Source of the DNA: an uncultured Roseicyclus sp.
GTDB taxonomy: Bacteria > Pseudomonadota > Alphaproteobacteria > Rhodobacterales > Rhodobacteraceae
DNA length: 64,000 bases
NCBI GenBank assembly: GCA_947500415.1
Contig: CANMRT010000001.1
Location: 956,982 to 1,020,981 of the forward strand
Direction of reading: 5' to 3'
In this document: positions 1-7,688 of the stretch, in pieces
Numbering within the stretch: position 1 is the stretch's first letter
How the letters are laid out: every line of letters begins with the position of its first letter
Made by a program: the position numbers and the translations under genes
The notes under the pieces: model-generated
Database searches by the model: none
What the model was told of the DNA's origin: nothing
What the model saw: the letters and a program-made list of their open reading frames with translations, nothing else

Positions 1-469
1 CGAGCGCCGCGCGCATCTGGAACGTTGCCTGATGGCCTGCACCGATCATGCCGAGAACTTTTGCGTCCGGCCGGGCGAGGTGTTTGATTGAGACAGAAGA
101 CGCCGCAGCGGTGCGCAAGGCGGTCAGAAGGTTGCCACCCACCATGGCTTTCACGCGACCGGTCTCAGGTTCGAACAGGAAAACCGTGGACTGATGGTTG
201 ATCAGCCCGCGTTTGTCGAGATTGTGGGGCCAGTAGCCGCCGGCCTTGAGGCCGAGGACACCAGGGGCCACGCCGCCTTTGAAGCCATAGAGCGCATCTT
301 CGGTTGGCATCGCTTCGCGCACGACCGAGAAGTTCTGCGCTTTTCCTGCGGCCATGGCCGCGAAGACGTCTTCTACAGCCGCAAATGCCGCATCGCGGGT
401 GAGGAGGTCGGCGATCATCCCCTCGGGGACGATTGCCAGTTCGTGCTGTGCCGTCGGAGCGCCGTCCAT
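1..469 (-). CDS. bhcD: Iminosuccinate reductase BhcD (partial, N-terminal part)
   Basis: This is the last enzyme of the beta-hydroxyaspartate cycle; it reduces iminosuccinate to L-aspartate with NADH in the cytoplasm. About 156 N-terminal residues are present and the rest lies beyond the left edge. The translation matches the ornithine cyclodeaminase/mu-crystallin family: a segment with GFKGG and GLKAGGYWP, then GGNLLTALRTAAASS, then the start of the Rossmann fold at VLGMIGAGHQA. The ATG overlaps the bhcC stop codon (ATGA), so the two genes are translationally coupled. The assignment to BhcD rather than another cyclodeaminase-like enzyme rests on family membership plus position after bhcA, bhcB and bhcC. 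Confidence 0.9.
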   Translation of the reverse strand, partial: MDGAPTAQHELAIVPEGMIADLLTRDAAFAAVEDVFAAMAAGKAQNFSVVREAMPTEDALYGFKGGVAPGVLGLKAGGYWPHNLDKRGLINHQSTVFLFEPETGRVKAMVGGNLLTALRTAAASSVSIKHLARPDAKVLGMIGAGHQATFQMRAAL

Positions 470-1632
470 CAGTAGGCCCGCCCGCGTGCCGAAACCGGCC
501 AGACGGTTTCCACGACACCGTTGCGGACGCCGACATACCAGTCATGGACGTTGCATGTCGGGTCACAATGGCCCGGCACGAGGTGCAGCTTGTCATTCAC
601 TTTCAGAACGCCGTCGGGGTCTGCGACCACGCCATGTTCGTCTGAACATTTCACATATTCGACATCCGTGCGCCCGAAGATCACCGGCAGGCCGGAGTCG
701 ACGGATTGCGCCTTGAGGCCCGCATCGACGATGGCTTTGTCGGCTTTGGCGTGGGACATGACGGAGGTCAGGATGAACAGCGCGTTCTCCCATTCGCCCT
801 GGTCGATGCGCTTGCCGTCGGCATCGAGGATGCGGCCGTAGTCAGCATCCATGAAGGCGTAGGAGCCGCATTGAAGCTCGTTGTAGACGCCCGAGTTGCT
901 CTCGAAATAATAGGAGCCGGTGCCTCCGCCGCCGACGATGTCACACTCGATGCCGTCCGCTTTCAGCGTGTCGACGGCGTCCTTTACCTGGGCGACCGCG
1001 ATGGCAATCTTTTCCTTGCGGTCGTCATAGGAGTCCATGTGCTGCATCGCGCCTTGGTAGGCCTGAATGCCCGCGAATTTGAGGCCGTCTGCCGCGTCGA
1101 TGGCTTTGGCGATTTCGACAACCGCAGGCGTGGTGGTCACACCGCAACGGCCCGCGCCGCAGTCGATTTCCACGAGGCATTCGATCTCTGTGCCGTGCCG
1201 TTGCGCGGCTGCGGAGAGGTCGGCCACGTTGGCCAGATCATCAACGCAGCAGATCGTGCGCGCGCCCAGTTTCGGCATGCGGGCGAGGCGGTCGATCTTG
1301 GCGGGGTCACGGACCTGGTTGGAGACGAGCACGTCCTTGATGCCGCCGCGGGCGAAGACCTCGGCCTCGGACACCTTTTGGCAGCAGACGCCGCAAGCGC
1401 CGCCCAATTCGACCTGCATCAGGGCGACGTCAACGGATTTGTGCATCTTGCCGTGCACACGGTGACGCATGCCGTGGGCCTTGGCGTAGTCACCCATCTT
1501 CTTGATGTTGCGCTCAAGCGCATCGAGATCGAGGACCAGCGCGGGCGTCTGAACCTCGGAAGCCTTCATGCCGGGCTTGGCGGGGATGTCGAAGCCGACC
1601 TCATAGTCAGCGAATGCAGCCATATCTTTCAT
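469..1632 (-). CDS. bhcC: 3-hydroxy-D-aspartate aldolase BhcC
   Basis: This PLP enzyme condenses glyoxylate and glycine to (2R,3S)-beta-hydroxyaspartate, the carbon-carbon bond-forming step of the cycle. The 387-residue product has the alanine racemase/D-threonine aldolase fold: QTPALVLDLDALERN near the N-terminus, the PLP-lysine region HRVHGKMHKS, IVGGGGTGSYY for phosphate binding, and the C-terminal metal-site motif PGHCDPTCN. The ATG at 1632 is chosen because a GGGAG ribosome site lies just upstream and it gives a typical family length. A longer upstream reading would run into bhcB. It is followed directly by bhcD with a 1-codon overlap. Confidence 0.93.
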   Translation of the reverse strand: MKDMAAFADYEVGFDIPAKPGMKASEVQTPALVLDLDALERNIKKMGDYAKAHGMRHRVHGKMHKSVDVALMQVELGGACGVCCQKVSEAEVFARGGIKDVLVSNQVRDPAKIDRLARMPKLGARTICCVDDLANVADLSAAAQRHGTEIECLVEIDCGAGRCGVTTTPAVVEIAKAIDAADGLKFAGIQAYQGAMQHMDSYDDRKEKIAIAVAQVKDAVDTLKADGIECDIVGGGGTGSYYFESNSGVYNELQCGSYAFMDADYGRILDADGKRIDQGEWENALFILTSVMSHAKADKAIVDAGLKAQSVDSGLPVIFGRTDVEYVKCSDEHGVVADPDGVLKVNDKLHLVPGHCDPTCNVHDWYVGVRNGVVETVWPVSARGRAY

Positions 1633-1657
1633 AAGATTTCTCCCAGTGTTCAGGTAA

Positions 1658-2626
1658 TCAGACGGCCATCCATGGCAGCTTGGCGAGGTCCACGTTGCCG
1701 CCGGTGATGACGACACCAACGCGGCGGCCTTTGAAGACCTCAGGGTTTTTCAGGATTGTCGCGAGCGGCACGGCGCAAGAGGGCTCCATCAGGATTTTCA
1801 TGCGTGCCCAGGTGAGTTTCATCGCGTCGATGATTTCTTCTTCGGAGGCGGTCAGGATATCGGTCACGTGGTTGGAAACGAAGTGCCAGGTGTTTTCCTT
1901 GAGCGGCACCTTGAGACCATCGGCGATGGTCACCGGCGCATCGTCGGCGATGATATGGCCGGCCTTGAACGAGCGGTAGGCATCGTCGGCCTGCTCGGGT
2001 TCGGCCGCGAAAATGTCCACGTCGGGGGCGATGTTCGATAGCGTCAGGCAGCAGCCCGATATCATGCCGCCGCCGCCAATGGGGGCGATGACAGAGTCGA
2101 GGCCGGCGACTTGCTCTATCAGTTCACGCGAACAGGTGCCCTGGCCGGCAATGACGCGGGGGTCGTTGTAGGGGTGGACGAAATCGGCACCCGTTGCGGC
2201 GTGGACTTCGGCGAAGACGGCCTCGCGACTGGTGGTCGAGGGCTCGCATTCGGTGATGATGCCGCCATAGCCACGCACGGCGTCTTTCTTTGCCTGCGGG
2301 GCCGAGTGCGGCATGACCACGTGGCAGGGGATGCCACGCCGACCCGCGGCGTAGCTCAGGCTGAGCGCGTGGTTGCCGGACGAATGGGTGCAGACGCCCT
2401 TTTCGGCATCGGCGTCAGACAGACCGAAGACGGCATTGGACGCGCCGCGGACCTTGAAAGCACCGGCCTTCTGGAAGTTCTCACACTTGAAGAACAACTC
2501 GGCCCCGGTGAGTTCGTTGAGGTAGGTCGAAGTCAGAACGGGCGTGCGGTGGATGTAGGGTTTGATCCGCTCATGCGCGGCGATGACGTCGTCAAATGTG
2601 GGCAGGTGGGTAGCCATATCTTTCAC
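1658..2626 (-). CDS. bhcB: Beta-hydroxyaspartate dehydratase BhcB
   Basis: This PLP-dependent dehydratase of the serine/threonine dehydratase family eliminates water from beta-hydroxyaspartate to give iminosuccinate. Family signatures are visible: the PLP lysine in ENFQKAGAFKVRGA, SSGNHALSLSYAAG, and the glycine-rich phosphate loop GGGGMISGC. A GTG at 2626 has an AAGGA site at good spacing; the ATG at 2617 is the alternative. The first residues, KDMA, are also found at the start of bhcC. The gene lies between bhcA and bhcC on the same strand. Its position separates it from ordinary threonine dehydratase (ilvA, tdcB). Confidence 0.92.
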   Translation of the reverse strand: MKDMATHLPTFDDVIAAHERIKPYIHRTPVLTSTYLNELTGAELFFKCENFQKAGAFKVRGASNAVFGLSDADAEKGVCTHSSGNHALSLSYAAGRRGIPCHVVMPHSAPQAKKDAVRGYGGIITECEPSTTSREAVFAEVHAATGADFVHPYNDPRVIAGQGTCSRELIEQVAGLDSVIAPIGGGGMISGCCLTLSNIAPDVDIFAAEPEQADDAYRSFKAGHIIADDAPVTIADGLKVPLKENTWHFVSNHVTDILTASEEEIIDAMKLTWARMKILMEPSCAVPLATILKNPEVFKGRRVGVVITGGNVDLAKLPWMAV

Positions 2627-2637
2627 GCGCTTGGTCC

Positions 2638-3828
2638 TTATTCTGCGGCCATTGCTTGTGCGGCGGCGGTTTGGCGGTAGGTTTCCTGGGCGGCAGCAAC
2701 GCCAGACCCGAGGGTGATGTCGAGGCCGAGGTCGGCCATAACCATCTCGGCTGTGGCGATACCTGAGAGCGCTTGCACATCGGTCAGCATACCAAGATGG
2801 CCGATGCGGAAAACCTTGCCCGCAACGTCACCCAGGCCGGCCCCGAAGGCCACATCGTAGCGGGTGGCGGCGTGGCTGCAGATCAGGCCTGCGTCGAAGC
2901 CGTCAGGCGTACGAATGGCGGAGACGGTGTTGGAGTAGAGGTCGGGAGAGACAGCGCAGAGCTTCATGCCCCAGCCGTGCACTGCGGCGCGAACGCCATC
3001 CGCGATGCGGGCGTGGCGGGCGAAGACATTTTCCAGGCCCTCGGCGTGGATCATATCGCAGGCCATTTTCAGGCCGTTCAATAGACCCACGGACGGGGTG
3101 TAGGGGTAGGCGTTGGCCTCATACCCCTTTTTCATGTCGCGGATGTCGAGGAAGGTGCGAGCGCAAGTGGCGCCCTCGATCGCGGCCATGGCCTTAGGCG
3201 ACACGCCGATGATGGCGAGGCCTGCGGGCAACATGAACCCCTTCTGAGAGCCGGTTACGGCGATGTCGACGCCCCAGTTGTCGAATTCGAAGTTCATGGA
3301 GCCGATGGAACTGACGCCATCCACGAAGAAGAGCGCCGGGTGGTTGGCGGCGTCGAGCGCTTTGCGCACACCAGCCACGTCCGACACGACGCCGGTGGCG
3401 GTTTCATTGTGGGTGGCGAGGACGGCTTTGATTTCGTGGTTCGTGTCGGCGGCGAGGATGTCGGCGAACTGCGCGACCGGCAGGCCTTCGCCCCAAGGCA
3501 CCTCAACGAAATGCACGTCGAGGCCGTGACGTTGGCACATGTCGATCCATTTGTGCGAGAACATGCCATTGCGCGCTGCAAGAACCTTATCGCCGGGCGA
3601 GAGCGTGTTGGTGATCGCGGCCTCCCACCCGGCAGTGCCGGTTGCGGGGAACACGAACACTTCGGCCTCGGTGGACTTCAGCACCGATTTCACACCGGCG
3701 AGCGCCGGGTGGAGGATGTCCGCAAATGCGGCTGAGCGGTGGTCCATCGTCGGCAAATCACATGCGCGGCGCAGGACCTCGGGCATGTTGGTCGGGCCGG
3801 GAATGAACACTGGGTTCTGGGATGTCAT
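2638..3828 (-). CDS. bhcA: L-aspartate:glyoxylate aminotransferase BhcA
   Basis: This PLP aminotransferase of class V transfers the amino group of aspartate to glyoxylate, making glycine and oxaloacetate. It both feeds glycine to BhcC and releases the product of the cycle. The 396-residue protein begins with the family hallmark IPGPTNMP and has FVFPATGTAGWEAA, FVDGVSSIGSM and the Schiff-base lysine in TGSQKGFMLPAG. The ATG at 3828 places the conserved GPT motif near residue 10, as in serine-glyoxylate aminotransferases. It is the first gene of the operon, ending 11 bp before bhcB, and is divergent from bhcR across a 172-bp regulatory gap. Confidence 0.93.
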   Translation of the reverse strand: MTSQNPVFIPGPTNMPEVLRRACDLPTMDHRSAAFADILHPALAGVKSVLKSTEAEVFVFPATGTAGWEAAITNTLSPGDKVLAARNGMFSHKWIDMCQRHGLDVHFVEVPWGEGLPVAQFADILAADTNHEIKAVLATHNETATGVVSDVAGVRKALDAANHPALFFVDGVSSIGSMNFEFDNWGVDIAVTGSQKGFMLPAGLAIIGVSPKAMAAIEGATCARTFLDIRDMKKGYEANAYPYTPSVGLLNGLKMACDMIHAEGLENVFARHARIADGVRAAVHGWGMKLCAVSPDLYSNTVSAIRTPDGFDAGLICSHAATRYDVAFGAGLGDVAGKVFRIGHLGMLTDVQALSGIATAEMVMADLGLDITLGSGVAAAQETYRQTAAAQAMAAE

Positions 3829-3888
3829 GGTGCCGTCTCCTCCAAAGCGTTGGGGCAATATAGGCACTGCTTGCATCACGCACAATTT

Positions 3889-3909
3889 TTTTGAAATCGT
3901 TTTTCAAAA
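3889..3909. promoter_or_regulatory. Inverted repeat in the bhcA-bhcR intergenic region
   Basis: TTTTGAAA and TTTCAAAA are arranged as a dyad with a 5-bp centre, inside the AT-rich region between the divergent bhcA and bhcR. It could be part of a promoter or operator. Its function is inferred from position only. Confidence 0.35.
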
Positions 3910-3952
3910 GTGTTAACATGGATCTTAAGTGAAAAGAAACAGTAGGTTGCAG

Positions 3953-3971
3953 TTTTTCACATTGTGAAAAA
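3953..3971. promoter_or_regulatory. Perfect 19-bp inverted repeat, candidate BhcR operator
   Basis: TTTTTCACA and TGTGAAAAA flank a single central T, giving 9-bp perfect arms between the divergent bhcA and bhcR genes. IclR-type regulators bind short palindromes, and BhcR is known to act at the bhc promoter. This is the best candidate site for autoregulation and operon control. It ends 29 bp before the bhcR start. Confidence 0.6.
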
Positions 3972-4000
3972 TGATTTCAGCTTGTGGCGGAGTGACCCAA

Positions 4001-4828
4001 ATGAGTATTGATTCCACCCCATCCCGCCGCGCGCGCGGGCGCCCGAGGGATTGGGACGACAAAACTGCACAGAACACGATCAAATCCCTCGACCGGGCGA
4101 TGGAGGTGTTGGAACATCTGTCGACCCTGCCAGGGGCCACGTTGACGGCGCTGGCTGACGACCTCGGCCAATCGCCTGCCACGATCTACCGCATCCTTGT
4201 GACGCTAGAGGGGCGCGGACTAGTAGAATTCGATGCTGGGGGTCAGCTTTGGCACATCGGGGCGCGTGCCTTTGTGATCGGTGCGCGCTACCTGCGGCGA
4301 ACGACGCTTGTGGATCGGGCGCGGCCCATCTTGAGGCGGCTGATGGAGGAAACAGGCGAGACCGCGAACCTTGGCATAGCGCGGAATGCGCATGTGCTGT
4401 TCGTGGGTCAGGTCGAAACCAACGCTACAATCCGTGCCTTCTTTCCGCCGGGCACGCTGTCGCCCATGCATGCCTCGGGTATAGGGAAGGCTTTGTTGGC
4501 GCAAATGTCCGATGACCGTCTTTCGCGCCTGTTCGCAACGGCCCCGTTGGATCAATTCACGGCCCGCACGCTCACTGAACCGTCAGCATTGCGCGCCGAC
4601 TTGGAGGCCACGCGTGAACGGGGCTTTGCCATCGATGATGAGGAAAAGAACGAAGGCATGCGCTGCATCGCGGCCCCTGTCTTTGATCTAAGCGGCGGGG
4701 CGGTGGCCGGGCTTTCGGTGTCGGGCCCAGTTAGTCGGGTGAGCAAAGCCAATACCGAACAATTGGCCGATGCCGTGATGCAGGCCGCGGCGGAATTGTC
4801 TGCGGCGATGGGGGCGGAGCAGGCCTGA
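4001..4828 (+). CDS. bhcR: IclR-family regulator BhcR
   Basis: This is a transcriptional regulator of the beta-hydroxyaspartate cycle; in Paracoccus denitrificans it responds to glyoxylate and controls bhcABCD. The 275-residue protein has a basic N-terminal tail (RRARGRPR), a winged helix-turn-helix at about residues 25-85 (SLDRAMEVLEHLS, LGQSPATIYRILVTLEGRG) and a C-terminal IclR effector domain (MHASGIGKALLA, GFAIDDEEKNEGMRCIAAPV). The ATG at 4001 has a GGAG site about 8 bp upstream. An earlier ATG at 3971 falls on the end of the operator palindrome and lacks such a site. The gene is divergent from bhcA. Confidence 0.92.
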   Translation: MSIDSTPSRRARGRPRDWDDKTAQNTIKSLDRAMEVLEHLSTLPGATLTALADDLGQSPATIYRILVTLEGRGLVEFDAGGQLWHIGARAFVIGARYLRRTTLVDRARPILRRLMEETGETANLGIARNAHVLFVGQVETNATIRAFFPPGTLSPMHASGIGKALLAQMSDDRLSRLFATAPLDQFTARTLTEPSALRADLEATRERGFAIDDEEKNEGMRCIAAPVFDLSGGAVAGLSVSGPVSRVSKANTEQLADAVMQAAAELSAAMGAEQA

Positions 4829-4953
4829 GTGATCTTGCGTTGTGGTCCGGTTTTCGGTTACATTTGCAACTGAGCAAACGCTCCCCGCGGGCCGGGATCT
4901 TGTTTGTCGCGTGAAGGGCACGTTCCACGCGGCGCATAGATAGGAGGATCCCG

Positions 4954-6054
4954 ATGGGACCATTCCCGCATGACGCCCCGAAAGCCGTTATCGATGCCGC
5001 AAATGTCGCCGGAACCGATGGGTTCGAGTTCGTGGAATTCGCGCATCCTGACCCAGTCGCGTTGGAGCGGCTGTTTTCGGCCATGGGATATGTCGAGGTG
5101 GCGAAGCACAAGCGGCGCGACATCTCTCTCTATCGGCAGGGCGACATCAACTATGTGATTAACCGCGAGGCGGGCACGCACGCCGCCCGGTTTGTAGAGG
5201 CCCACGGGCCTTGTGCGCCCGCGATGGCTTGGCGTGTGGTCGATGCAGCGCACGCCTTGAAATGTGCCGTGGACTACGGGGCCGAGGAATACACCGGTGA
5301 CGACAAGACGCTGGACGTGCCGGCGGTCGTGGGTATTGGCGGCTCGTTGCTGTATTTCGTGGAGACTTATGGCGACGGCGGCAGCGCCTATGGGGCTGAG
5401 TTCGATTGGTTGGGCGAGGTTGATCCAAAGCCGGAGGGCGCGGGGTTCTACTATCTCGATCACCTGACTCACAACGTGGCGCGCGGGAACATGAGCACCT
5501 GGTATGATTTCTACGCCAAGGCCTTCAACTTCCGCGAAATCCGGTTCTTTGACATCGAGGGCAAGCAAACGGGCCTGTTTTCCCGAGCGCTGACCTCGCC
5601 TTGCGGAAAGATCCGTATTCCGATCAACGAAAGCAAGGATGAGACTAGCCAGATCGAAGAATACCTTCAGCAATATAAAGGCGAAGGCATCCAGCACATC
5701 GCCGTGGCGACCGAGAATATCTACGATGCGGTGGACCGGATTGCAGCCGCCGGAATCAATTTCATGCCTGCGCCGCCCGATACCTATTACGCCATGAGTG
5801 GCGCGCGGGTGCATGGCCACGAAGAGCCGATTGAGCGGATGAAGCAGCACGGCATCCTGATCGACGGTGAAGGCGTGGTCGATGGCGGCGTGACGCGGAT
5901 CTTGTTGCAGATATTCTCGAAAACCGTGATCGGGCCGATCTTTTTCGAATTCATTCAGCGCAAGGGCGATGACGGGTTTGGCGAGGGCAACTTCAAAGCG
6001 CTCTTCGAGTCGATTGAAGAGGATCAAATCCAGCGCGGGGTTTTGAAGGCCTAG
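4954..6054 (+). CDS. hppD: 4-hydroxyphenylpyruvate dioxygenase
   Basis: This Fe(II) dioxygenase converts 4-hydroxyphenylpyruvate to homogentisate in tyrosine breakdown. The 366-residue product has the two vicinal-oxygen-chelate domains of the family. Likely iron ligands are the histidine in YLDHLTHNV, the histidine in GIQHIAVAT and the glutamate in FFEFIQRKGDDGFGEGNF. An AGGAGG ribosome site stands 7 bp before the ATG. No other homogentisate-pathway gene is adjacent. Its stop codon overlaps the end of the convergent xylB by a few bases. Confidence 0.95.
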   Translation: MGPFPHDAPKAVIDAANVAGTDGFEFVEFAHPDPVALERLFSAMGYVEVAKHKRRDISLYRQGDINYVINREAGTHAARFVEAHGPCAPAMAWRVVDAAHALKCAVDYGAEEYTGDDKTLDVPAVVGIGGSLLYFVETYGDGGSAYGAEFDWLGEVDPKPEGAGFYYLDHLTHNVARGNMSTWYDFYAKAFNFREIRFFDIEGKQTGLFSRALTSPCGKIRIPINESKDETSQIEEYLQQYKGEGIQHIAVATENIYDAVDRIAAAGINFMPAPPDTYYAMSGARVHGHEEPIERMKQHGILIDGEGVVDGGVTRILLQIFSKTVIGPIFFEFIQRKGDDGFGEGNFKALFESIEEDQIQRGVLKA

Positions 6055-7502
6055 CGCAGGGCCTCATTCACGGATTTGAGCGCAGGGTAGAGGGCGCGGT
6101 AACCGGCAAGGCGCGGGGCGAGAATTTCGGCGCGTGCCTGGTCCGGCGTGAACCAGCGGGACACCTCCGGCTTAACGGCGGCTTCTGCGACGGGGGTGCC
6201 GGTAGCGATTTGTGCCAGCCGCGCGGCGCCGAGTGCCGGACCTACATCGGCGGCTTCCGAGCGGCCAAGGGCCACGCCCATCACATCGGCGATCATCTGC
6301 AGCAGGAAATCGCTTCGGGTTCCACCGCCGATGGCCAACAGGCGTTCCGGCTTGGTGCCCGCCGCGGCCATGGCGGCCTGGGCGTCGGCGAAGGTAAAGG
6401 CGATGGCCTCCACCACTGCGCGCATGAGCGTGCCTTGGGTGGTGCCTTCGCTCAGGCCCCAAAATCCCGCGCGGATGTCGGCGTCGCCGTGCGGCGTGCG
6501 TTCCCCGGTCAGGTAGGGCAGGAACAAAGGGCCTGGTTGGGCGGCCTCGGCCTCAGCCAGCAACTCGGCAATCGGACGGTTGAGGAGTTCGGCAAGCCAC
6601 GCCATAGGCCGTGCGCCATTGAGCATCGCGGCCATCTGGAACCACAGATCAGGCAGGGTGTGGGCATAGGCGTGGATGCGGTTGGCGGGGTTCGGGCGGC
6701 AGGTTTCAGTGGTCACGAAAAGCTGGCCGGAGGTGCCGAGTGAGACAAAGCCGTCACCGGGCGCGACCGCGCCGATGCCGACCGCGCCTGCGGCACCGTC
6801 ACCGGCGCCAGTCGCGACCGGGATACCGGCGGGCAGGTCAAGCGCGTCGGCGGCCTCTGGGTGCAGTTGTCCGGCGATGGCGGAGCCGTCGAGAACGGCG
6901 GGCAGCCAGTTCGGGTCCGTGGCCGAGGCCGCGCAAAGCTTGTCGGACCATGTGCGGTTATGCTGATCGAACCAGCAGGTTCCGGCGGCGTCTGAAGGGT
7001 CAGTGACCAATGCGCCGTGCAGGAAGAGGCCCACGTAATCCTTGGGCAGCATGATATGGGCGATGCGGGCATGCTCTTCGGGCGCGTGTTTGGAAAGCCA
7101 CAGCAGCTTTGGGGCTGTGAAACCGGGCATTGGCGGCACACCGGCGATATGGCCGATGTCGGGCACCGCCGCCGCCATCTCAGCGCATTCTGCGCTGGCC
7201 CGGCTGTCGTTCCACAGGATGGCAGGCCGGATCGGTTGCTGAGCCTGATCCAACAGAACCGCACCGTGCATTTGCCCGGACAGACCAATGGCTGAGACCT
7301 GCGCGCGGTGGTTGGCGTCCAGATTATTTGCGGCGATCTTGACCGCATCGACCCAATCCTGCGGGTTTTGTTCGCTTCCGCCAGGAAAGGGCGTGCTCAG
7401 GCGCAACGGCGCATCGACGCTTGCCACGACCGCGCCGCTTTCATCAGCAAGACACAGTTTCACGGCGGAGGTGCCGATATCGATCCCGAGGGCGAGGGTC
7501 AT
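6051..7502 (-). CDS. xylB: Xylulokinase
   Basis: This FGGY-family kinase phosphorylates D-xylulose to xylulose 5-phosphate. The 483-residue protein starts with the phosphate-1 loop [11 protein letters not shown] and contains [13 protein letters not shown], typical of xylulokinases, the FGGY signature region near [12 protein letters not shown], and the adenosine-binding motif [17 protein letters not shown]. No xylose isomerase or sugar transporter lies next to it, so the substrate could also be another ketopentose made elsewhere in the genome. It is convergent with hppD and divergent from copA. Confidence 0.92.
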   Translation of the reverse strand: MTLALGIDIGTSAVKLCLADESGAVVASVDAPLRLSTPFPGGSEQNPQDWVDAVKIAANNLDANHRAQVSAIGLSGQMHGAVLLDQAQQPIRPAILWNDSRASAECAEMAAAVPDIGHIAGVPPMPGFTAPKLLWLSKHAPEEHARIAHIMLPKDYVGLFLHGALVTDPSDAAGTCWFDQHNRTWSDKLCAASATDPNWLPAVLDGSAIAGQLHPEAADALDLPAGIPVATGAGDGAAGAVGIGAVAPGDGFVSLGTSGQLFVTTETCRPNPANRIHAYAHTLPDLWFQMAAMLNGARPMAWLAELLNRPIAELLAEAEAAQPGPLFLPYLTGERTPHGDADIRAGFWGLSEGTTQGTLMRAVVEAIAFTFADAQAAMAAAGTKPERLLAIGGGTRSDFLLQMIADVMGVALGRSEAADVGPALGAARLAQIATGTPVAEAAVKPEVSRWFTPDQARAEILAPRLAGYRALYPALKSVNEALR

Positions 7503-7607
7503 CGGGGGCGTCCTTTTTTGGCCAATGGTTCCAGCGTTTGCGGGGCTCAGTTAGGGCGATCCGAAGGTGGAAGGCAATTGGATAGGGCACATGTTCGACC
7601 TTGCCCC

Positions 7608-7642
7608 TTGACCTTCCAGTTGATGGAAGGTCCATGTAGAGT
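7608..7642 (+). promoter_or_regulatory. CueR-type copper-responsive promoter of copA
   Basis: A 21-bp dyad, ACCTTCC at 7611 and GGAAGGT ending at 7631, has the arm sequences of known CueR boxes. A -35-like TTGACC at 7608-7613 overlaps its left arm. A -10-like CATGTA follows after a 19-bp spacer, the over-long spacer typical of MerR-family promoters. It lies about 47 bp before the copA ATG and is the expected target of the cueR gene at 10208. Confidence 0.85.
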
Positions 7643-7688
7643 GGGCCGCGCGACGCTTACCCGCGGTGCAACCAATTGGACCATCCTG

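Noticed and set aside
706-1707. Frame of about 333 codons antisense to bhcC
   Set aside because: A shadow of a certain PLP-enzyme gene in a GC-rich region; no family features.
3971-4000. Upstream ATG as the true bhcR start
   Set aside because: It falls on the last base of the 19-bp palindrome and lacks a ribosome site; the ATG at 4001 has GGAG and gives the expected N-terminus.
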